NCBI GenBank assembly: GCA_009377475.1
Contig: WHTY01000007.1
Coordinates: 1 to 64,000, forward strand
Direction of reading: 5' to 3'
Source: Actinophytocola sp.
GTDB lineage: Bacteria > Actinomycetota > Actinomycetes > Mycobacteriales > Pseudonocardiaceae
DNA length: 64,000 nucleotides
Part shown: positions 46,897 to 55,717 of the stretch, piece after piece
How positions within the stretch are numbered: the first letter of the stretch is position 1
Layout of the letters: each line of letters begins with the position of its first letter
Notes under the pieces: generated by a model
Told to the model about the DNA's origin: nothing
The model's database searches: none
Seen by the model: the letters and a program-made list of their open reading frames with translations, nothing else
Program-made: the position numbers and the translations under genes

Positions 46897-47268
46897 ATGA
46901 CCGAACCGGACAATCTGCCCCAGCGCGTCGACGCCCTCGAAACCCAGGGCAAGCAGTTACGCGAGGAGGTAGCGACAGCGCGCAGTGACGCGGCCGCGGC
47001 GCGGACGCTCGCGGCCGCGGCCGACCGTGACGTGTCGGAGGTGCGCTCCGAACTGCGCGCCCACACTTCGGCACTCAACGCGCTTCGTGAGACCCAACTC
47101 GAGCAAGGCCAGGTGCTCGACGAGCACAGCAGGACCCTCGGCGAACACAGCCGGATCCTCGGCGAACACAGCCGGATCCTCGGCGAACACAGCACGATGT
47201 TCGGCAGTCTGCAGGCTGGCATCACGCAGATCGTGAACCTGCTCACCGAACGCCGCGGCGCTACCTGA
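46897..47268 (+). CDS. Coiled-coil protein with in-frame heptad duplications
   Basis: Function not known. The 123-residue soluble protein is almost entirely predicted coiled coil: NLPQRVDALETQGKQLREEV, then alternating Arg/Ala-rich helix, then the heptads DEHSRTL-GEHSRIL-GEHSRIL-GEHSTMF. The heptads come from a 21-base unit repeated at 47119..47202. GAGGAGG lies seven bases before the ATG, a strong ribosome binding site. Proteins with this pattern are common in Pseudonocardiaceae, but no role is known to me. A GTGCGG-CCC-CCGCAC hairpin (47277..47291) lies in the 39 bases before the convergent hemerythrin gene. Confidence 0.8.
   Translation: MTEPDNLPQRVDALETQGKQLREEVATARSDAAAARTLAAAADRDVSEVRSELRAHTSALNALRETQLEQGQVLDEHSRTLGEHSRILGEHSRILGEHSTMFGSLQAGITQIVNLLTERRGAT
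47119..47202 (+). repeat. 21-base tandem repeat (four units) inside the coiled-coil gene
   Basis: Units start at 47119, 47140, 47161 and 47182. The second and third are identical over 21 bases, beginning GGCGAACACAGCCGGATCCT; the outer two have a few changes. Each unit encodes one heptad, so copy-number change would keep the frame and simply lengthen the coil. Confidence 0.9.
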
Positions 47269-47307
47269 CGCTCGCCGTGCGGCCCCCGCACGCGGCGATG
47301 CGGCGGG

Positions 47308-47877
47308 TCAGACCCTGCGCTTACTCAGCGCGTCGCGCACCTTGTCGATGATGCTCGCGCCCGCGTCGAGGATGAGGTTGGCGGGCGGACGATCCGGCAG
47401 TCCGGGATGCGGACGCGTCGGGGCGTCGTCCTTCGCCACGATCACCTTTCGGCCGAGGTCGCGCAGCTCGCCATCAGAGCACCGCGAGCGCAACGCTGGG
47501 AGCAGGTCACGTTCCTCGTCCTCGATGTGGTGGCGCACGTCGTCGATCAACTGCGTGACGAGATCGTCGAATCGCGGATCGGAGGCGTCGAGTGGTTCCA
47601 GCTCCTTCATCAGCCGTTCCGCTTTCGCGTGCTCGGCGATCTCGTGGTCGACGAGTTCGTCGCCGCCCTCGATGCGATCACGAGCGACGGGGTAGACGAA
47701 CTGCTCCTCGGCGACCGAGTGCCGAACCAGGTCGGCGATCATGTGATCGACCAAGTTCTTGCGATAGGCCAGCGAGTGGTTGTGCCGTTCGATCTCGCTG
47801 AACACTCGCTCGAGATCACCGTGGTCCCGAACGATGGCATGGATCAGGTCGTCGGCGGTCTGCTGCGTGGTCCTCAT
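47308..47877 (-). CDS. Hemerythrin-like (HHE) domain protein
   Basis: The 189-residue protein has an HHE cation-binding four-helix bundle with the iron-ligand pattern HAIVRDHGDLERVF, HSVAEEQFVYP, DHEIAEHAKAERLM and VRHHIEDEERDLLPAL. It should bind a non-haem di-iron centre and may sense or buffer oxygen, iron or NO. The last 50 residues (RKVIVAKDDAPTRPHPGLPDRPPANLILDAGASIIDKVRDAL) form a tail common in actinobacterial members. The ATG at 47877 has GGGAG five bases upstream; longer in-frame extension is not supported. It is monocistronic. Confidence 0.9.
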   Translation of the reverse strand: MRTTQQTADDLIHAIVRDHGDLERVFSEIERHNHSLAYRKNLVDHMIADLVRHSVAEEQFVYPVARDRIEGGDELVDHEIAEHAKAERLMKELEPLDASDPRFDDLVTQLIDDVRHHIEDEERDLLPALRSRCSDGELRDLGRKVIVAKDDAPTRPHPGLPDRPPANLILDAGASIIDKVRDALSKRRV

Positions 47878-48071
47878 CCGTTCTCCCGTGGTCACTGCGC
47901 TGCCCGCTGCGGTAGCTGCGGCTGCCCTCAGGCGTACCCCGCGGGACGGCGCGCGACACCTCACCGCACGGTGGCGGATCACCACACCATGCCCACGTCG
48001 CTCACCGACTCGATCCCGACAACGCGATGAGCGCACCGGTTACCCCGCACGCCGAGCAAGCTCGGGAGCGT

Positions 48072-48350
48072 TCACGCGGCGAGATCCGGTGCCTGGTCGG
48101 CGGCAAAGCCGAGTACCGCACGCGCGGACGCGGTGAGCACCGCGGGCACCCGCTCCCCCTGCCTGCCGGCGCGCACCGGCACGACCAGGCCAAGGTGGGC
48201 GAGCCGGTGCGCGGTGAACTGGTCACAGCAGGCGAGACCATCGATGAAGAGGTCGGGCTCACAGCTGCAGGTGATCTCCGCGCGGCCGAGGCCGATCGCA
48301 CGCAGCGTCGCACGTTCCCGATTGTTGAGGTCGACCGTTCGCTCAGCCAT
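48072..48350 (-). CDS. Small conserved protein with a Cys cluster and winged-helix-like profile
   Basis: Function not known. The 92-residue protein begins MAERTVDLNNRERATLRAI and contains TCSCEPDLFIDGLACCDQ, four cysteines within 15 residues that could hold a metal or an iron-sulfur cluster, followed by FTAHRLAHLGLVVPVRAGRQGERVPAVLTASARAVLG. The second half looks like a winged-helix segment (AHRLAHLGLV, then VLTASARAVL), as in MarR/PadR-type regulators. It may be a small metal- or redox-sensing DNA-binding protein; that is a guess from composition. Confidence 0.65.
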   Translation of the reverse strand: MAERTVDLNNRERATLRAIGLGRAEITCSCEPDLFIDGLACCDQFTAHRLAHLGLVVPVRAGRQGERVPAVLTASARAVLGFAADQAPDLAA

Positions 48351-48474
48351 GACGTACTCGCAGTCTCGAATTTCGATGTGTGCAGTACCACTTTCCGGGA
48401 TTTATCTGGTGTCCACCAGAACCAGATTCGCGTCAGTTTGGCGGTACCAGTTCGTCACCCGCCGTCGCGACTGC

Positions 48475-48568
48475 GGAACACGGCAGCGCGACCGCGGAAC
48501 ACGGCGCCGTGAACGGGGAACACGGCGTCCCGCACGGGGGACACGGCGTCCTCCGTGCGGGACACGGC
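48475..48568. repeat. 21-base tandem repeat (five units) downstream of xsc
   Basis: The core GG[A/G]ACACGGC recurs at 48475, 48496, 48517, 48538 and 48559, exactly 21 bases apart, with variable 11-base segments between. The 220-base region between xsc and the Cys-cluster gene has no credible gene. The last two units also form the hairpin listed separately. Confidence 0.85.
48527..48563 (-). terminator. Hairpin formed by the last two tandem units, likely xsc terminator
   Basis: GTCCCGCACGGGGGAC (48527..48542), loop ACGGC, GTCCTCCGTGCGGGAC (48548..48563): a 16-bp stem with one mismatch, beginning 10 bases after the xsc stop on the minus strand. Confidence 0.7.
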
Positions 48569-48573
48569 GCGGG

Positions 48574-50373
48574 TCAGACGTAGTCGGCGTACTTGTCGAG
48601 GTAGCGGACCGGCTTGGAGAGGGCGTCGCGGCGGAACGGGTCGCCCAGCTCCCGAGTGCACATGATCTCCAGCACCGTGGTCTTACCCTCGGTCATCTGC
48701 GCATCGACGGCCCGCTCAAGGGCGGGACCGACCGCGTCGAGCTTGTCCACGACGACGCCCTCGGCACCCATCGCCTGCGCGATCCCGGCGAAGCTCGGGT
48801 TGTCCAGTTCCCCTGCCACGAAGCGGCGGTTGTAGAAGTCCACCTGGTTCTTCTTCTCCGCACCCCACTGCCGGTTGTGGAACACCACCGCGGTGACCGG
48901 GATGTCGTGGCGCACGGCTGTCAGGATCTCACCCATGCTCATCGCCCAGGCGCCGTCACCGGCGTAGGCGATCGCGGGCCGGTCCGGCGCGGCAGCCTTG
49001 GCACCGATGATCGTCGGCAGCGCGTAGCCGCAGTTGCCCCAGCTCATCGCCGCGAAGAAGCTACGCGGCCGCTCGAACCGCAGGTAGCTGTTCGCCACCG
49101 AGTTGATGTTGCCGATGTCGGTGGAGACCATGACGTCGGCGGGCATGGCCTTCTCCAGCTCCCGCAGCACCTGCCGCGGGTGTAGCCAGTTGCCGTCCTC
49201 GCCATCGGCCTCGTCGATCATGTCGAGGCTGAACGAGTCACGCTCGTGGCTCCACTCGTCGAGCTCGGCCTCCCAGGCATCCTTCTCCGCCCGGATGGTC
49301 TCGGCACGACGGTCCCGCGAGCCGTCACAGGACAGCGTGCGACCGGCGAGCCGCTCGGTGAGCGCGACCGCGGACGCCTTGGCGTCGCCGCAGATGCCGA
49401 CCGAGATCTTCTTGACCAAGCCCAACATCTTGTGGTCTGCGTCGATCTGGATGATCTTGGCGTTCGTTGGCCAGTAGTCAAGGCCGTGCTGCGGCAGCGT
49501 GCCGAACGGCCCGAGCCGCGAGCCGAGCGCGACAACGACGTCGGCCTGCGACAGCAGCTTCATCGCGGCCTTGGAGCCCTGGTAGCCCAGCGGGCCACAC
49601 CACAGCGGGTGGCTGGCGGGGAACGAGTCGTTGTGCAGGTAGCTGTTGACGACGGGAGCGCCGAGCCGTTCGGCGAGTGCCTGGCACTCCGCGACACCGT
49701 CGGCCATCACCACACCGCCGCCAGAGATGATCACGGGGAACTCGGCCTGCGCGAGCAGCTCGGCGGCCTCGTCCAGGCTGCGCTGCCCGCCAGGGCCCCG
49801 GTCGAGCCGGCTCGGCTGCGAGATCTCGGTTTCGAGCTCGCCGTAGAAGTGGTCGCGCGGGATGTTGAGCTGCGTCGGGCCGATCTCGGACATCGCGCGG
49901 TCGAAGGCGCGTGCGGTCAGCTCCGCCATCCGCTTCGGGTTGTTGACGTGCGCCTGATACTTGGTGAACTCCTGGAACATCGGCAGCTGGTTAGCCTCCT
50001 GAAAGCCACCGAGCCCCATACCCATCGTGCCCGCCTCAGGCGTCACCATCACGACCGGACTGTGCGCCCAATATGCGGCGGCGACGGCGGTGACGCAGTT
50101 GCTGATGCCGGGGCCGTTCTGACCGATCACGACGCCGTGCCGCCCGCTCACGCGCGCGTAGCCGTCGGCCATGTGCGCCGCGCCCTGCTCGTGCACGACC
50201 GGGATGAGCCGGATGCCTGCCGGGGCGAAGATGTCCATGGCGTCCATGAACGCCGACCCCATGATGCCGAAGATGTCGGTGACACCGTTGGCGGCCATGG
50301 TCTCGACGAACGCTTCCGACGGCGTCATCCGCTGCGTTCCACTGACGACATCGCGTTCCGGTGTCTGGGTCAT
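48574..50373 (-). CDS. xsc: Sulfoacetaldehyde acetyltransferase (ThDP enzyme)
   Basis: Xsc converts sulfoacetaldehyde and phosphate to acetyl phosphate and sulfite, the desulfonation step of taurine degradation. The 599-residue protein has the three-domain ThDP layout of the acetolactate-synthase superfamily: VHEQGAAHMADGYARVSGRHG with the catalytic Glu, GPGISNCVTAVAAAYWAHSPVVMVTPEAG, and the ThDP motif GDGAWAMSMGEILTAVRHDIPVTAVVFHNRQWGAEKKNQ. The end DPFRRDALSKPVRYLDKY is characteristic of Xsc rather than acetolactate synthase. GGAGGAG lies seven bases before the ATG. It is divergent from the IclR regulator and complements tpa, ald and pta at 55.7-59.2 kb. Confidence 0.93.
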   Translation of the reverse strand: MTQTPERDVVSGTQRMTPSEAFVETMAANGVTDIFGIMGSAFMDAMDIFAPAGIRLIPVVHEQGAAHMADGYARVSGRHGVVIGQNGPGISNCVTAVAAAYWAHSPVVMVTPEAGTMGMGLGGFQEANQLPMFQEFTKYQAHVNNPKRMAELTARAFDRAMSEIGPTQLNIPRDHFYGELETEISQPSRLDRGPGGQRSLDEAAELLAQAEFPVIISGGGVVMADGVAECQALAERLGAPVVNSYLHNDSFPASHPLWCGPLGYQGSKAAMKLLSQADVVVALGSRLGPFGTLPQHGLDYWPTNAKIIQIDADHKMLGLVKKISVGICGDAKASAVALTERLAGRTLSCDGSRDRRAETIRAEKDAWEAELDEWSHERDSFSLDMIDEADGEDGNWLHPRQVLRELEKAMPADVMVSTDIGNINSVANSYLRFERPRSFFAAMSWGNCGYALPTIIGAKAAAPDRPAIAYAGDGAWAMSMGEILTAVRHDIPVTAVVFHNRQWGAEKKNQVDFYNRRFVAGELDNPSFAGIAQAMGAEGVVVDKLDAVGPALERAVDAQMTEGKTTVLEIMCTRELGDPFRRDALSKPVRYLDKYADYV

Positions 50374-50411
50374 CGCTGTTCTCCTCCTCGGCGCGGCCGA
50401 TAATTCCGAAT

Positions 50412-50525
50412 ATCAAGACTCTTTGTTCCTGTAATCAAGACTCATCAGCACTGTAGGGCGGCGCGAGGCCATGAGTCAATACAGATTCAGCTATCCGGTA
50501 TCTGTTGTACGAGTTTTCGAGACTC
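50412..50525. promoter_or_regulatory. Repeated ATCAAGACTC sites between xsc and the IclR gene
   Basis: ATCAAGACTC occurs at 50412..50421 and again at 50434..50443, 22 bases apart, and a related TTCGAGACTC is at 50516..50525. Two helical turns between the first two fits tandem binding by one regulator, most simply the adjacent IclR protein acting on both divergent promoters. Confidence 0.5.
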
Positions 50526-50527
50526 TG

Positions 50528-50533
50528 TAGCAT
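50528..50533 (+). promoter_or_regulatory. Leaderless -10 box for the IclR-cobS-cobT unit
   Basis: TAGCAT ends seven bases before the ATG at 50541, immediately after the third GACTC-type site, so a bound regulator would touch this promoter. Confidence 0.45.
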
Positions 50534-50540
50534 TCCGGGC

Positions 50541-51341
50541 ATGACCACCCACCCAGCGACCACCGACCTCAGCGACGTCAGTGGCGACACCCCGACATTG
50601 CGACTGTTCGCGCTGCTCGAACTGATCGCGGGCAAGGACCGCTTCGTCTCGCTGCAGAGTCTGGTGGACGAGACCGACCTGCCGAAGCCGACCGTGCACC
50701 GCATGCTGCAGCAGCTGGAGTCGGCGGGCCTGCTGGTACGCCAGGGCGACAACCGGCAGTACGGCACCGGCGCCCGGCTACGTCGCCTCGCCGAGAACGT
50801 GCTGCTCAACGCCACTCAGCACGGCGCGCGCCACGGCGTGCTGCGCGATCTCGTCGATGAGCTCGGCGAGGCGTGCAATGTGACGGCGTTGTCCGGCAAC
50901 GAGGTGATCTACCTGGACCGGGTGGAGACGCCGGAGCCGCTGCGGTTCGCGCTGCACCCCGGCTCGCGGGTGCCGGTGCATTGCTCGGCGAGCGGCAAGA
51001 TGCTGCTGTCGCAGTTCAGCCCGGCGCAACGACGCAAGCTGCTGGCCCACGCACCGCTGCGGCGTCACACCGACAAGACCATCACCGATCTGGACGCGCT
51101 GGAAGCCGAGCTCAAGGACGTCAGGGCGAAGGGCTACGCGATCGACGACGAGGAGTTCCTGCCCGGTCTGGTGTGCGCCGCCGTGCTGGTGCCGACGTCG
51201 GCTGGCCGGTCGAACATGTGCGTCGCGGTGCAGGCCCCGACCATGCGGCTGACCCCGGACAAGGCGTTGCCGTTGCTGCCCGCGCTGCATCGCGCCGCTG
51301 CCGCGATGGGCCGGATCGAGGCCGAGGGGGCCGCCCCGTGA
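50541..51341 (+). CDS. IclR-family transcriptional regulator, probable controller of the sulfonate genes
   Basis: The 266-residue protein has an N-terminal winged helix ([47 protein letters not shown]) and a C-terminal IclR effector domain ([46 protein letters not shown] ... [22 protein letters not shown]). The effector is unknown; taurine or a sulfonate intermediate is a reasonable guess from context. Its stop overlaps the GTG of the next gene (GTGA), so it is translationally coupled to cobS. Repeated GACTC sites in the divergent promoter region are its likely operators. Confidence 0.9.
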   Translation: MTTHPATTDLSDVSGDTPTLRLFALLELIAGKDRFVSLQSLVDETDLPKPTVHRMLQQLESAGLLVRQGDNRQYGTGARLRRLAENVLLNATQHGARHGVLRDLVDELGEACNVTALSGNEVIYLDRVETPEPLRFALHPGSRVPVHCSASGKMLLSQFSPAQRRKLLAHAPLRRHTDKTITDLDALEAELKDVRAKGYAIDDEEFLPGLVCAAVLVPTSAGRSNMCVAVQAPTMRLTPDKALPLLPALHRAAAAMGRIEAEGAAP

Positions 51342-52273
51342 CCCGCCCCGACCTCGAAGTGAAAGCACGCGACGTCTTCGGCATCGACTCCGACCTGGTG
51401 GTGCCCGCGTTCAGCGAACCGGACGAGCACGTGCCCGACGTCGACGAGGGCTACCGGTTCCAGCACGACGTCACGCTGGCGCTGCTGGCCGGATTCGCCC
51501 ATGACCGGCGGGTGCTGGTGCAGGGGCTGCACGGCACCGGCAAGTCCAGCCACATCGAACAGGTCGCCGCGCGGCTGAACTGGCCGTGCGCCCGGATCAA
51601 CCTGGACGGCCACATCGGACGCAGCGACCTGCTCGGCCGCGACGCCGTCGTGCTGCGCGACGGCAAGCAGGTGACCGAATTCGTCGAGGGCATCGTGCCG
51701 TGGGCGCTGCGACGCCCGGTCGCGCTGATCTTCGACGAGTACGACGCCGGGCGCCCGGACGTCATGTTCGTCATCCAACGAGTGCTGGAACGAGACGGCG
51801 CGCTCAGCCTGCCCGACTCGAACCGGGTGATCCGGCCGCATCCGTACTTCCGGTTGTTCGCGACAGCCAACACCGTCGGCCTCGGCAACCTGAACGGGCT
51901 GTACCACGGCGTGCAGCGGCTCAACCACGCGCAGATCGACCGCTGGAACATCGTCGCGACGTTGAACTATCTGTCCACATCGGAGGAAGTCGGGATCGTG
52001 CGCTCCCGCGTGTCCCGACTGGATACGGAGCTGGTCACCGCGATGGTGCACGTCGCCCAGCTGACGAGGGCGGGGTTCGAGGCTGGCGACCTGTCCACGC
52101 TGATGTCGCCGCGCACCGTGATCACGTGGGCGGAGAACGTCGAGGTGTTCGGCGATACGGCGTTGGCGTTCCGGCTGTCGTTCGCGAACAAGTGCGACGA
52201 GGCCGAGCAGGCGATCGTCGCGGAGTACTTCCAGCGTTGCTTCGACACGGAACTGCTCGGCGCGACGGCATGA
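51338..52273 (+). CDS. cobS: CobS-like AAA+ ATPase (cobaltochelatase subunit homologue)
   Basis: The 311-residue protein closely resembles CobS, the AAA+ motor of aerobic CobNST cobaltochelatase: [13 protein letters not shown], Walker [10 protein letters not shown] (63-71), [19 protein letters not shown], Walker [24 protein letters not shown], and [20 protein letters not shown]. CobS works as a hexamer with CobT to power cobalt insertion by CobN. No CobN or other cobalamin gene is in this window, and the pair sits between an IclR regulator and a taurine permease. It could serve a CobN encoded elsewhere or act as a MoxR-like chaperone for another target. It is coupled on both sides: GTGA with iclR and ATGA with cobT. 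Confidence 0.88.
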   Translation: MTRPDLEVKARDVFGIDSDLVVPAFSEPDEHVPDVDEGYRFQHDVTLALLAGFAHDRRVLVQGLHGTGKSSHIEQVAARLNWPCARINLDGHIGRSDLLGRDAVVLRDGKQVTEFVEGIVPWALRRPVALIFDEYDAGRPDVMFVIQRVLERDGALSLPDSNRVIRPHPYFRLFATANTVGLGNLNGLYHGVQRLNHAQIDRWNIVATLNYLSTSEEVGIVRSRVSRLDTELVTAMVHVAQLTRAGFEAGDLSTLMSPRTVITWAENVEVFGDTALAFRLSFANKCDEAEQAIVAEYFQRCFDTELLGATA

Positions 52274-53955
52274 GCAACTCCCCCGCGCGGCCGGACGAGC
52301 TGTGCTCCGCCGCGATCCGTGCGCTGTCCGGCACACCGAACGTGCGGCTGCGCGGCGACGTGCTGCATGACGGCGAGCGCACGCTGCCGGTCACCGCCCC
52401 GCACCTGCGGCCGGGCGACAACGCGGACGTCGGCAGCCGCCGAGGTGCCGCCGATGGCATGGCGTCGCGGCTGCGGCATTCCGACCTCGCGCTGCACCAG
52501 CGGCTCCGCCCAGCCGATGCGCTGCCGGGGCTGGTGTTCGACCTGCTGGAACAGTTCCGGGCCGAGGCCATGGCCGACGAGCAATATCCCGGAGTGCGTG
52601 CGAACCTGCGGCACCGGTTCCTGCGGTGGACCCGCGAGTTCGCGGACGCCGGCCTGACCGAGACCGACACCGGGTTGCTGCTCTACACCGTGGCCCAGGT
52701 CGGCCGTGCCACCGTGCTCGGCAACCCGGTGCCCGCCGAGGCCGAGGAGATCATCGAAGCGACCCGGTTCGCGCTCGCGGACCGCATCGGACACGCGCTG
52801 CGGGGACTGCGCAGCGACCGCGCCGACCAGCGCCGCTACGCCCGCTCGGCGCTGGCCGTCGCCACCGTGATCGGTGAGTTGTCCGCGCGCGCCGAGGAGT
52901 CCGATGCCCACTCGGGCCGAGCGACTACGGGCATGGCGCGGCTGTTCGGCTTGGCCGACACGGCCGACGTGGACGACGCTGGCGCGGCGAGCGCGCAGGC
53001 ATCGTCGGAGCCAGCAGGGACCGCCCAGGAGTACCGGGTGTTCACCACTGCCTACGACGTCGAGGAGTCCGTATCGACGGCGGTACGGCCCGCGGTGCGT
53101 GCCGAGTACCGGCAGCGGCTGGACGACCGGCTCGCGTCGACGAACGTCGCGCTCGCCCCGCTGGTGCGGGAGCTGCAGCGGGCACTGGCGGGTACCGGCA
53201 CCAGCAGCGATTGGGAACGCGGGCACGAGGCGGGCGCCGTCGATCCGGCGCAGCTCACCCGGCTGGTCACGGCCACCGGCGCGCGGGACGTCTTCCGTGC
53301 CGAGACCGAGCTGCCGGACGTGAGCTGCGTCGTCACGCTGCTCGTCGACTGCTCTGGGTCGATGCGCCGCCACGCCGAGTCCGTCGCGATGCTAGCCGAC
53401 GTGCTCGCCCGCGCGCTGGAACGCGCTGGGGCGAGCTGCGAAATCCTCGGGTTCACCACCCGCGGCTGGCACGGCGGGCGCGCGGTGGCCGACTGGCGCC
53501 GGGCGGGCAAGGCAGCGCACCCCGGCAGGCTCACCGAGCTGCGGCATCTCGTGGTCAAGGACGCCGACACGAGCTATCGCCGTGCCCGGCGGGACATCGC
53601 CGCGCTGCTCAAGCCGGACCTGTACCGCGAAGGCGTCGCGGGCGAGGCGCTGCGCTGGGCGCAGCGACGGGTGCTGGCACGGCCGGAACGGCACCGGGTG
53701 GTGCTGTTCGTCTCGGACGGCATCCCGATAGACACCGCGACCGCGCAGGCCAATGGCAGCCGCTACCTCGACGACCACCTCAGCGACGTCGTGCTGCGCA
53801 CCGAACGGGCGGGCGACCCGGCGCTGGCGGGGATCGGCGCGAACGCGGATCTGGGCCGTCACTTCCGACACGCCCGCGAACTCGACGTCGCTGGCGAGGT
53901 CGGCAACGCGCTGCTGCGCCAGGTGCTGCGCACCCTGGCCGAGACGCGGGCGTAG
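52270..53955 (+). CDS. cobT: CobT-like VWA-domain protein (cobaltochelatase subunit homologue)
   Basis: The 561-residue protein has a CobT-type N-terminal helical region ([17 protein letters not shown]), a middle part ([35 protein letters not shown]), and a C-terminal von Willebrand A domain. The MIDAS motif DCSGS starts near residue 360, and the domain continues with [27 protein letters not shown] and [13 protein letters not shown]. The acidic stretch typical of CobT is short. VWA domains paired with AAA+ motors act as adaptors that position a substrate protein. Its ATG overlaps the cobS stop. A palindrome at the stop codon (53950..53969) and the post-stop palindrome copy 3 follow. Confidence 0.87.
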   Translation: MSNSPARPDELCSAAIRALSGTPNVRLRGDVLHDGERTLPVTAPHLRPGDNADVGSRRGAADGMASRLRHSDLALHQRLRPADALPGLVFDLLEQFRAEAMADEQYPGVRANLRHRFLRWTREFADAGLTETDTGLLLYTVAQVGRATVLGNPVPAEAEEIIEATRFALADRIGHALRGLRSDRADQRRYARSALAVATVIGELSARAEESDAHSGRATTGMARLFGLADTADVDDAGAASAQASSEPAGTAQEYRVFTTAYDVEESVSTAVRPAVRAEYRQRLDDRLASTNVALAPLVRELQRALAGTGTSSDWERGHEAGAVDPAQLTRLVTATGARDVFRAETELPDVSCVVTLLVDCSGSMRRHAESVAMLADVLARALERAGASCEILGFTTRGWHGGRAVADWRRAGKAAHPGRLTELRHLVVKDADTSYRRARRDIAALLKPDLYREGVAGEALRWAQRRVLARPERHRVVLFVSDGIPIDTATAQANGSRYLDDHLSDVVLRTERAGDPALAGIGANADLGRHFRHARELDVAGEVGNALLRQVLRTLAETRA

Positions 53956-54000
53956 GCCCGGGCCTACGCCGTCCCGCTGGTGTCGTGAGAGCCCAGGCGA

Positions 54001-54049
54001 GCCGAAGGTGCCCTTGGGTACATATGCGGTACCCAAGGGCACCTTCGGC
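54001..54049. repeat. Post-stop palindrome, copy 3 (perfect 21-bp stem)
   Basis: Arms 54001..54021 and 54029..54049 are exact inverted copies around the loop ATATGCG, which is the reverse complement of the copy 1 loop. It lies 45 bases after the cobT stop and 29 bases from the stop of the convergent permease gene. Confidence 0.85.
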
Positions 54050-54078
54050 GCGACCGACTGCGGCGCGATCGCGACCCG

Positions 54079-55652
54079 TTAGGACGTGCGCGCTGGCGCA
54101 TCCGGAGTCGCCCCGGCCTCGGCAGTCGCCCCGGCCTCCGGAGTCGCCCCGGCCTCCGGAGTCGCGGCGGCCGTGACGTCGTGGCGGCCGTCGGCCGACT
54201 CCCGCCCGGCGCCGTCGCCGTCACCGAGGATGAGGTAGCGCATCTCGTCGTCGCTGAGCTTGTTGCTCTCAGCGCGCCGGATCCCGTAGAAGACCAGGCC
54301 GAGCACGACCCACACCGCCAGTGCGGTGAGCGACTCCTCGCCAAGCATCGCCGGGGAGAACGGCAGCAACAGCAGCCCGAGGAACGTCGCGCCGATGGCC
54401 GCACCGAGCAGGCTCAACACCAGCTTGGCGGGCGTGGCTTCCGAGCCAGCGCGGAACTTCCGGAACGCGACAAGGCAGGTGTAGGTGTAGGCGATCGTCA
54501 CGCCGACCGCGGACATGTCCACCACCCACAGCAGCGCCTCCCGGCCGAACCACGGTGCGACCAGGCGCGCGGCGGCGAAGCCGATGCCGACGTATGGCGT
54601 GTTGTACCTCGGGTGCAGCGTGCCGAACGCGGCGGGCAGCATCCGCGCCCGTCCCATGGCGAACAGCAGCCTGCTCGCGGCGACGTAGAAGCCGTTCAGA
54701 CCAGTGAAGATGCCCATCGACAGCGCCAGCGCGAGCAGCATGATGCCGACGCCGCCGAACAGCCCGGACACCGAATCCCCGGTGCCCCAGATCGGCTCGC
54801 CCGCGACCAGCGCGGTCCACGGCGTCGCCGATGCGGTGGCGATGATCATCAGGGCGTACAGCCCAGCGGCCGCGATGATGGCAAGCACGATCAGCCGGAA
54901 CGCCTTGGCGGGCGCGAAGTCGAACTCCTCCGCGGCCTGCGGCACGTTGTCGAAGCCGACGTACGCCCACGGTGCGATCGCGACGATGGCGAGCACCGCC
55001 GTCCACGGCGGGACGTCGACGGGGAACGCGGGTGCGGCGTTGCTGAGCTGGCCTTCCGGATGCAGCAGCACGCCGAGCAGGATCGCGACGACCCCGGCCA
55101 GCATGATCAGGCAGAAGATGTACTGCAACCGGCCGGACACCGTCGCGCCCCGGATGTTGAGGAACGCGAACAGCACCAGCGCGGCGCTGGCGATCAGCAC
55201 CTCGCCGAGGTAGACCTCCCAGCCTGCGACCTCGTACAGCAGTCCTTGTTCTGCGACCTGCGGCAACACGTACCGCGCCAGCAACGCCAGCGCGGAGGCG
55301 TTCAGCGCGACGATGCAGGTGTAGCCGAGGGTGAGGAACCACCCGCAGAGGAACGCATGTCGCCTGCCGAAGCCGACATAGGCGTAGGCGAACTCGCCGC
55401 CGGACACCGGGAAGCTGCGGATGAGGAAGCCGTAGCTGACGGCGATGACGATCATCATCAGGCCACCGACGAGGAAGCCGATGATGGCGCCGAGCGGCCG
55501 GCGGTGGCAAGCCAGTCGGTCGGCAGCACGAACGCGCCCCAGCCCACGGCGGAGCCGAGCGCGATGGCCCAGACCCAGCTCGGTTTCAGTGTCCGGGACA
55601 GTTGAGCGCGAGGCGGGTTCGCCCCGGCCGGAGTGTGGCTGATCGGTTGCAT
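54079..55652 (-). pseudogene. APC-family amino acid/taurine permease, broken by a one-base frameshift
   Basis: The N-terminal part (from ATG 55652, MQPISHTPAGANPPRAQ ... LKPSWVWAIALGSAVGWGAFVLPTDWLATAG) and the rest (GAIIGFLVGGLMMIVIAVSYGFLIRSFPVSGGEFAYAYVGFG onward) are in different frames. They join near 55499, where one C appears to be missing in GCCGGC-CGCTCGG. Together they make a full permease of about 520 residues with 12 membrane segments and the APC consensus GSAVGWGAF. The C-terminal tail has GATPEA repeats from an 18-base unit (54102..54166). Position after pta in a tpa-ald-pta operon suggests taurine uptake. It may be a true mutation or a sequence error; alternatively a short form could start at the ATG 55458. 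Confidence 0.8.
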
Positions 55653-55717
55653 ATGACCCTCGATCTCCGGGAGCCGCAGGGACTCCCTTTCAGTGTGCGG
55701 CAGGAACGAGGCTGGGC

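Noticed and set aside
48475..48568. Possible CRISPR array
   Set aside because: The units are only 21 bases with 11-base variable parts, there are no cas genes, and the array coincides with a terminator hairpin.
48574..50373. Acetolactate synthase large subunit
   Set aside because: Same superfamily, but the C-terminal signature, the genes for pta, tpa and ald nearby, and the absence of a small regulatory subunit gene favour sulfoacetaldehyde acetyltransferase.
52270..53955. Assignment of the VWA protein as a magnesium chelatase ChlD subunit
   Set aside because: The middle and C-terminal blocks ([33 protein letters not shown]) and the CobS-type partner fit CobT; a ChlD would carry an N-terminal AAA-like domain, which is missing.
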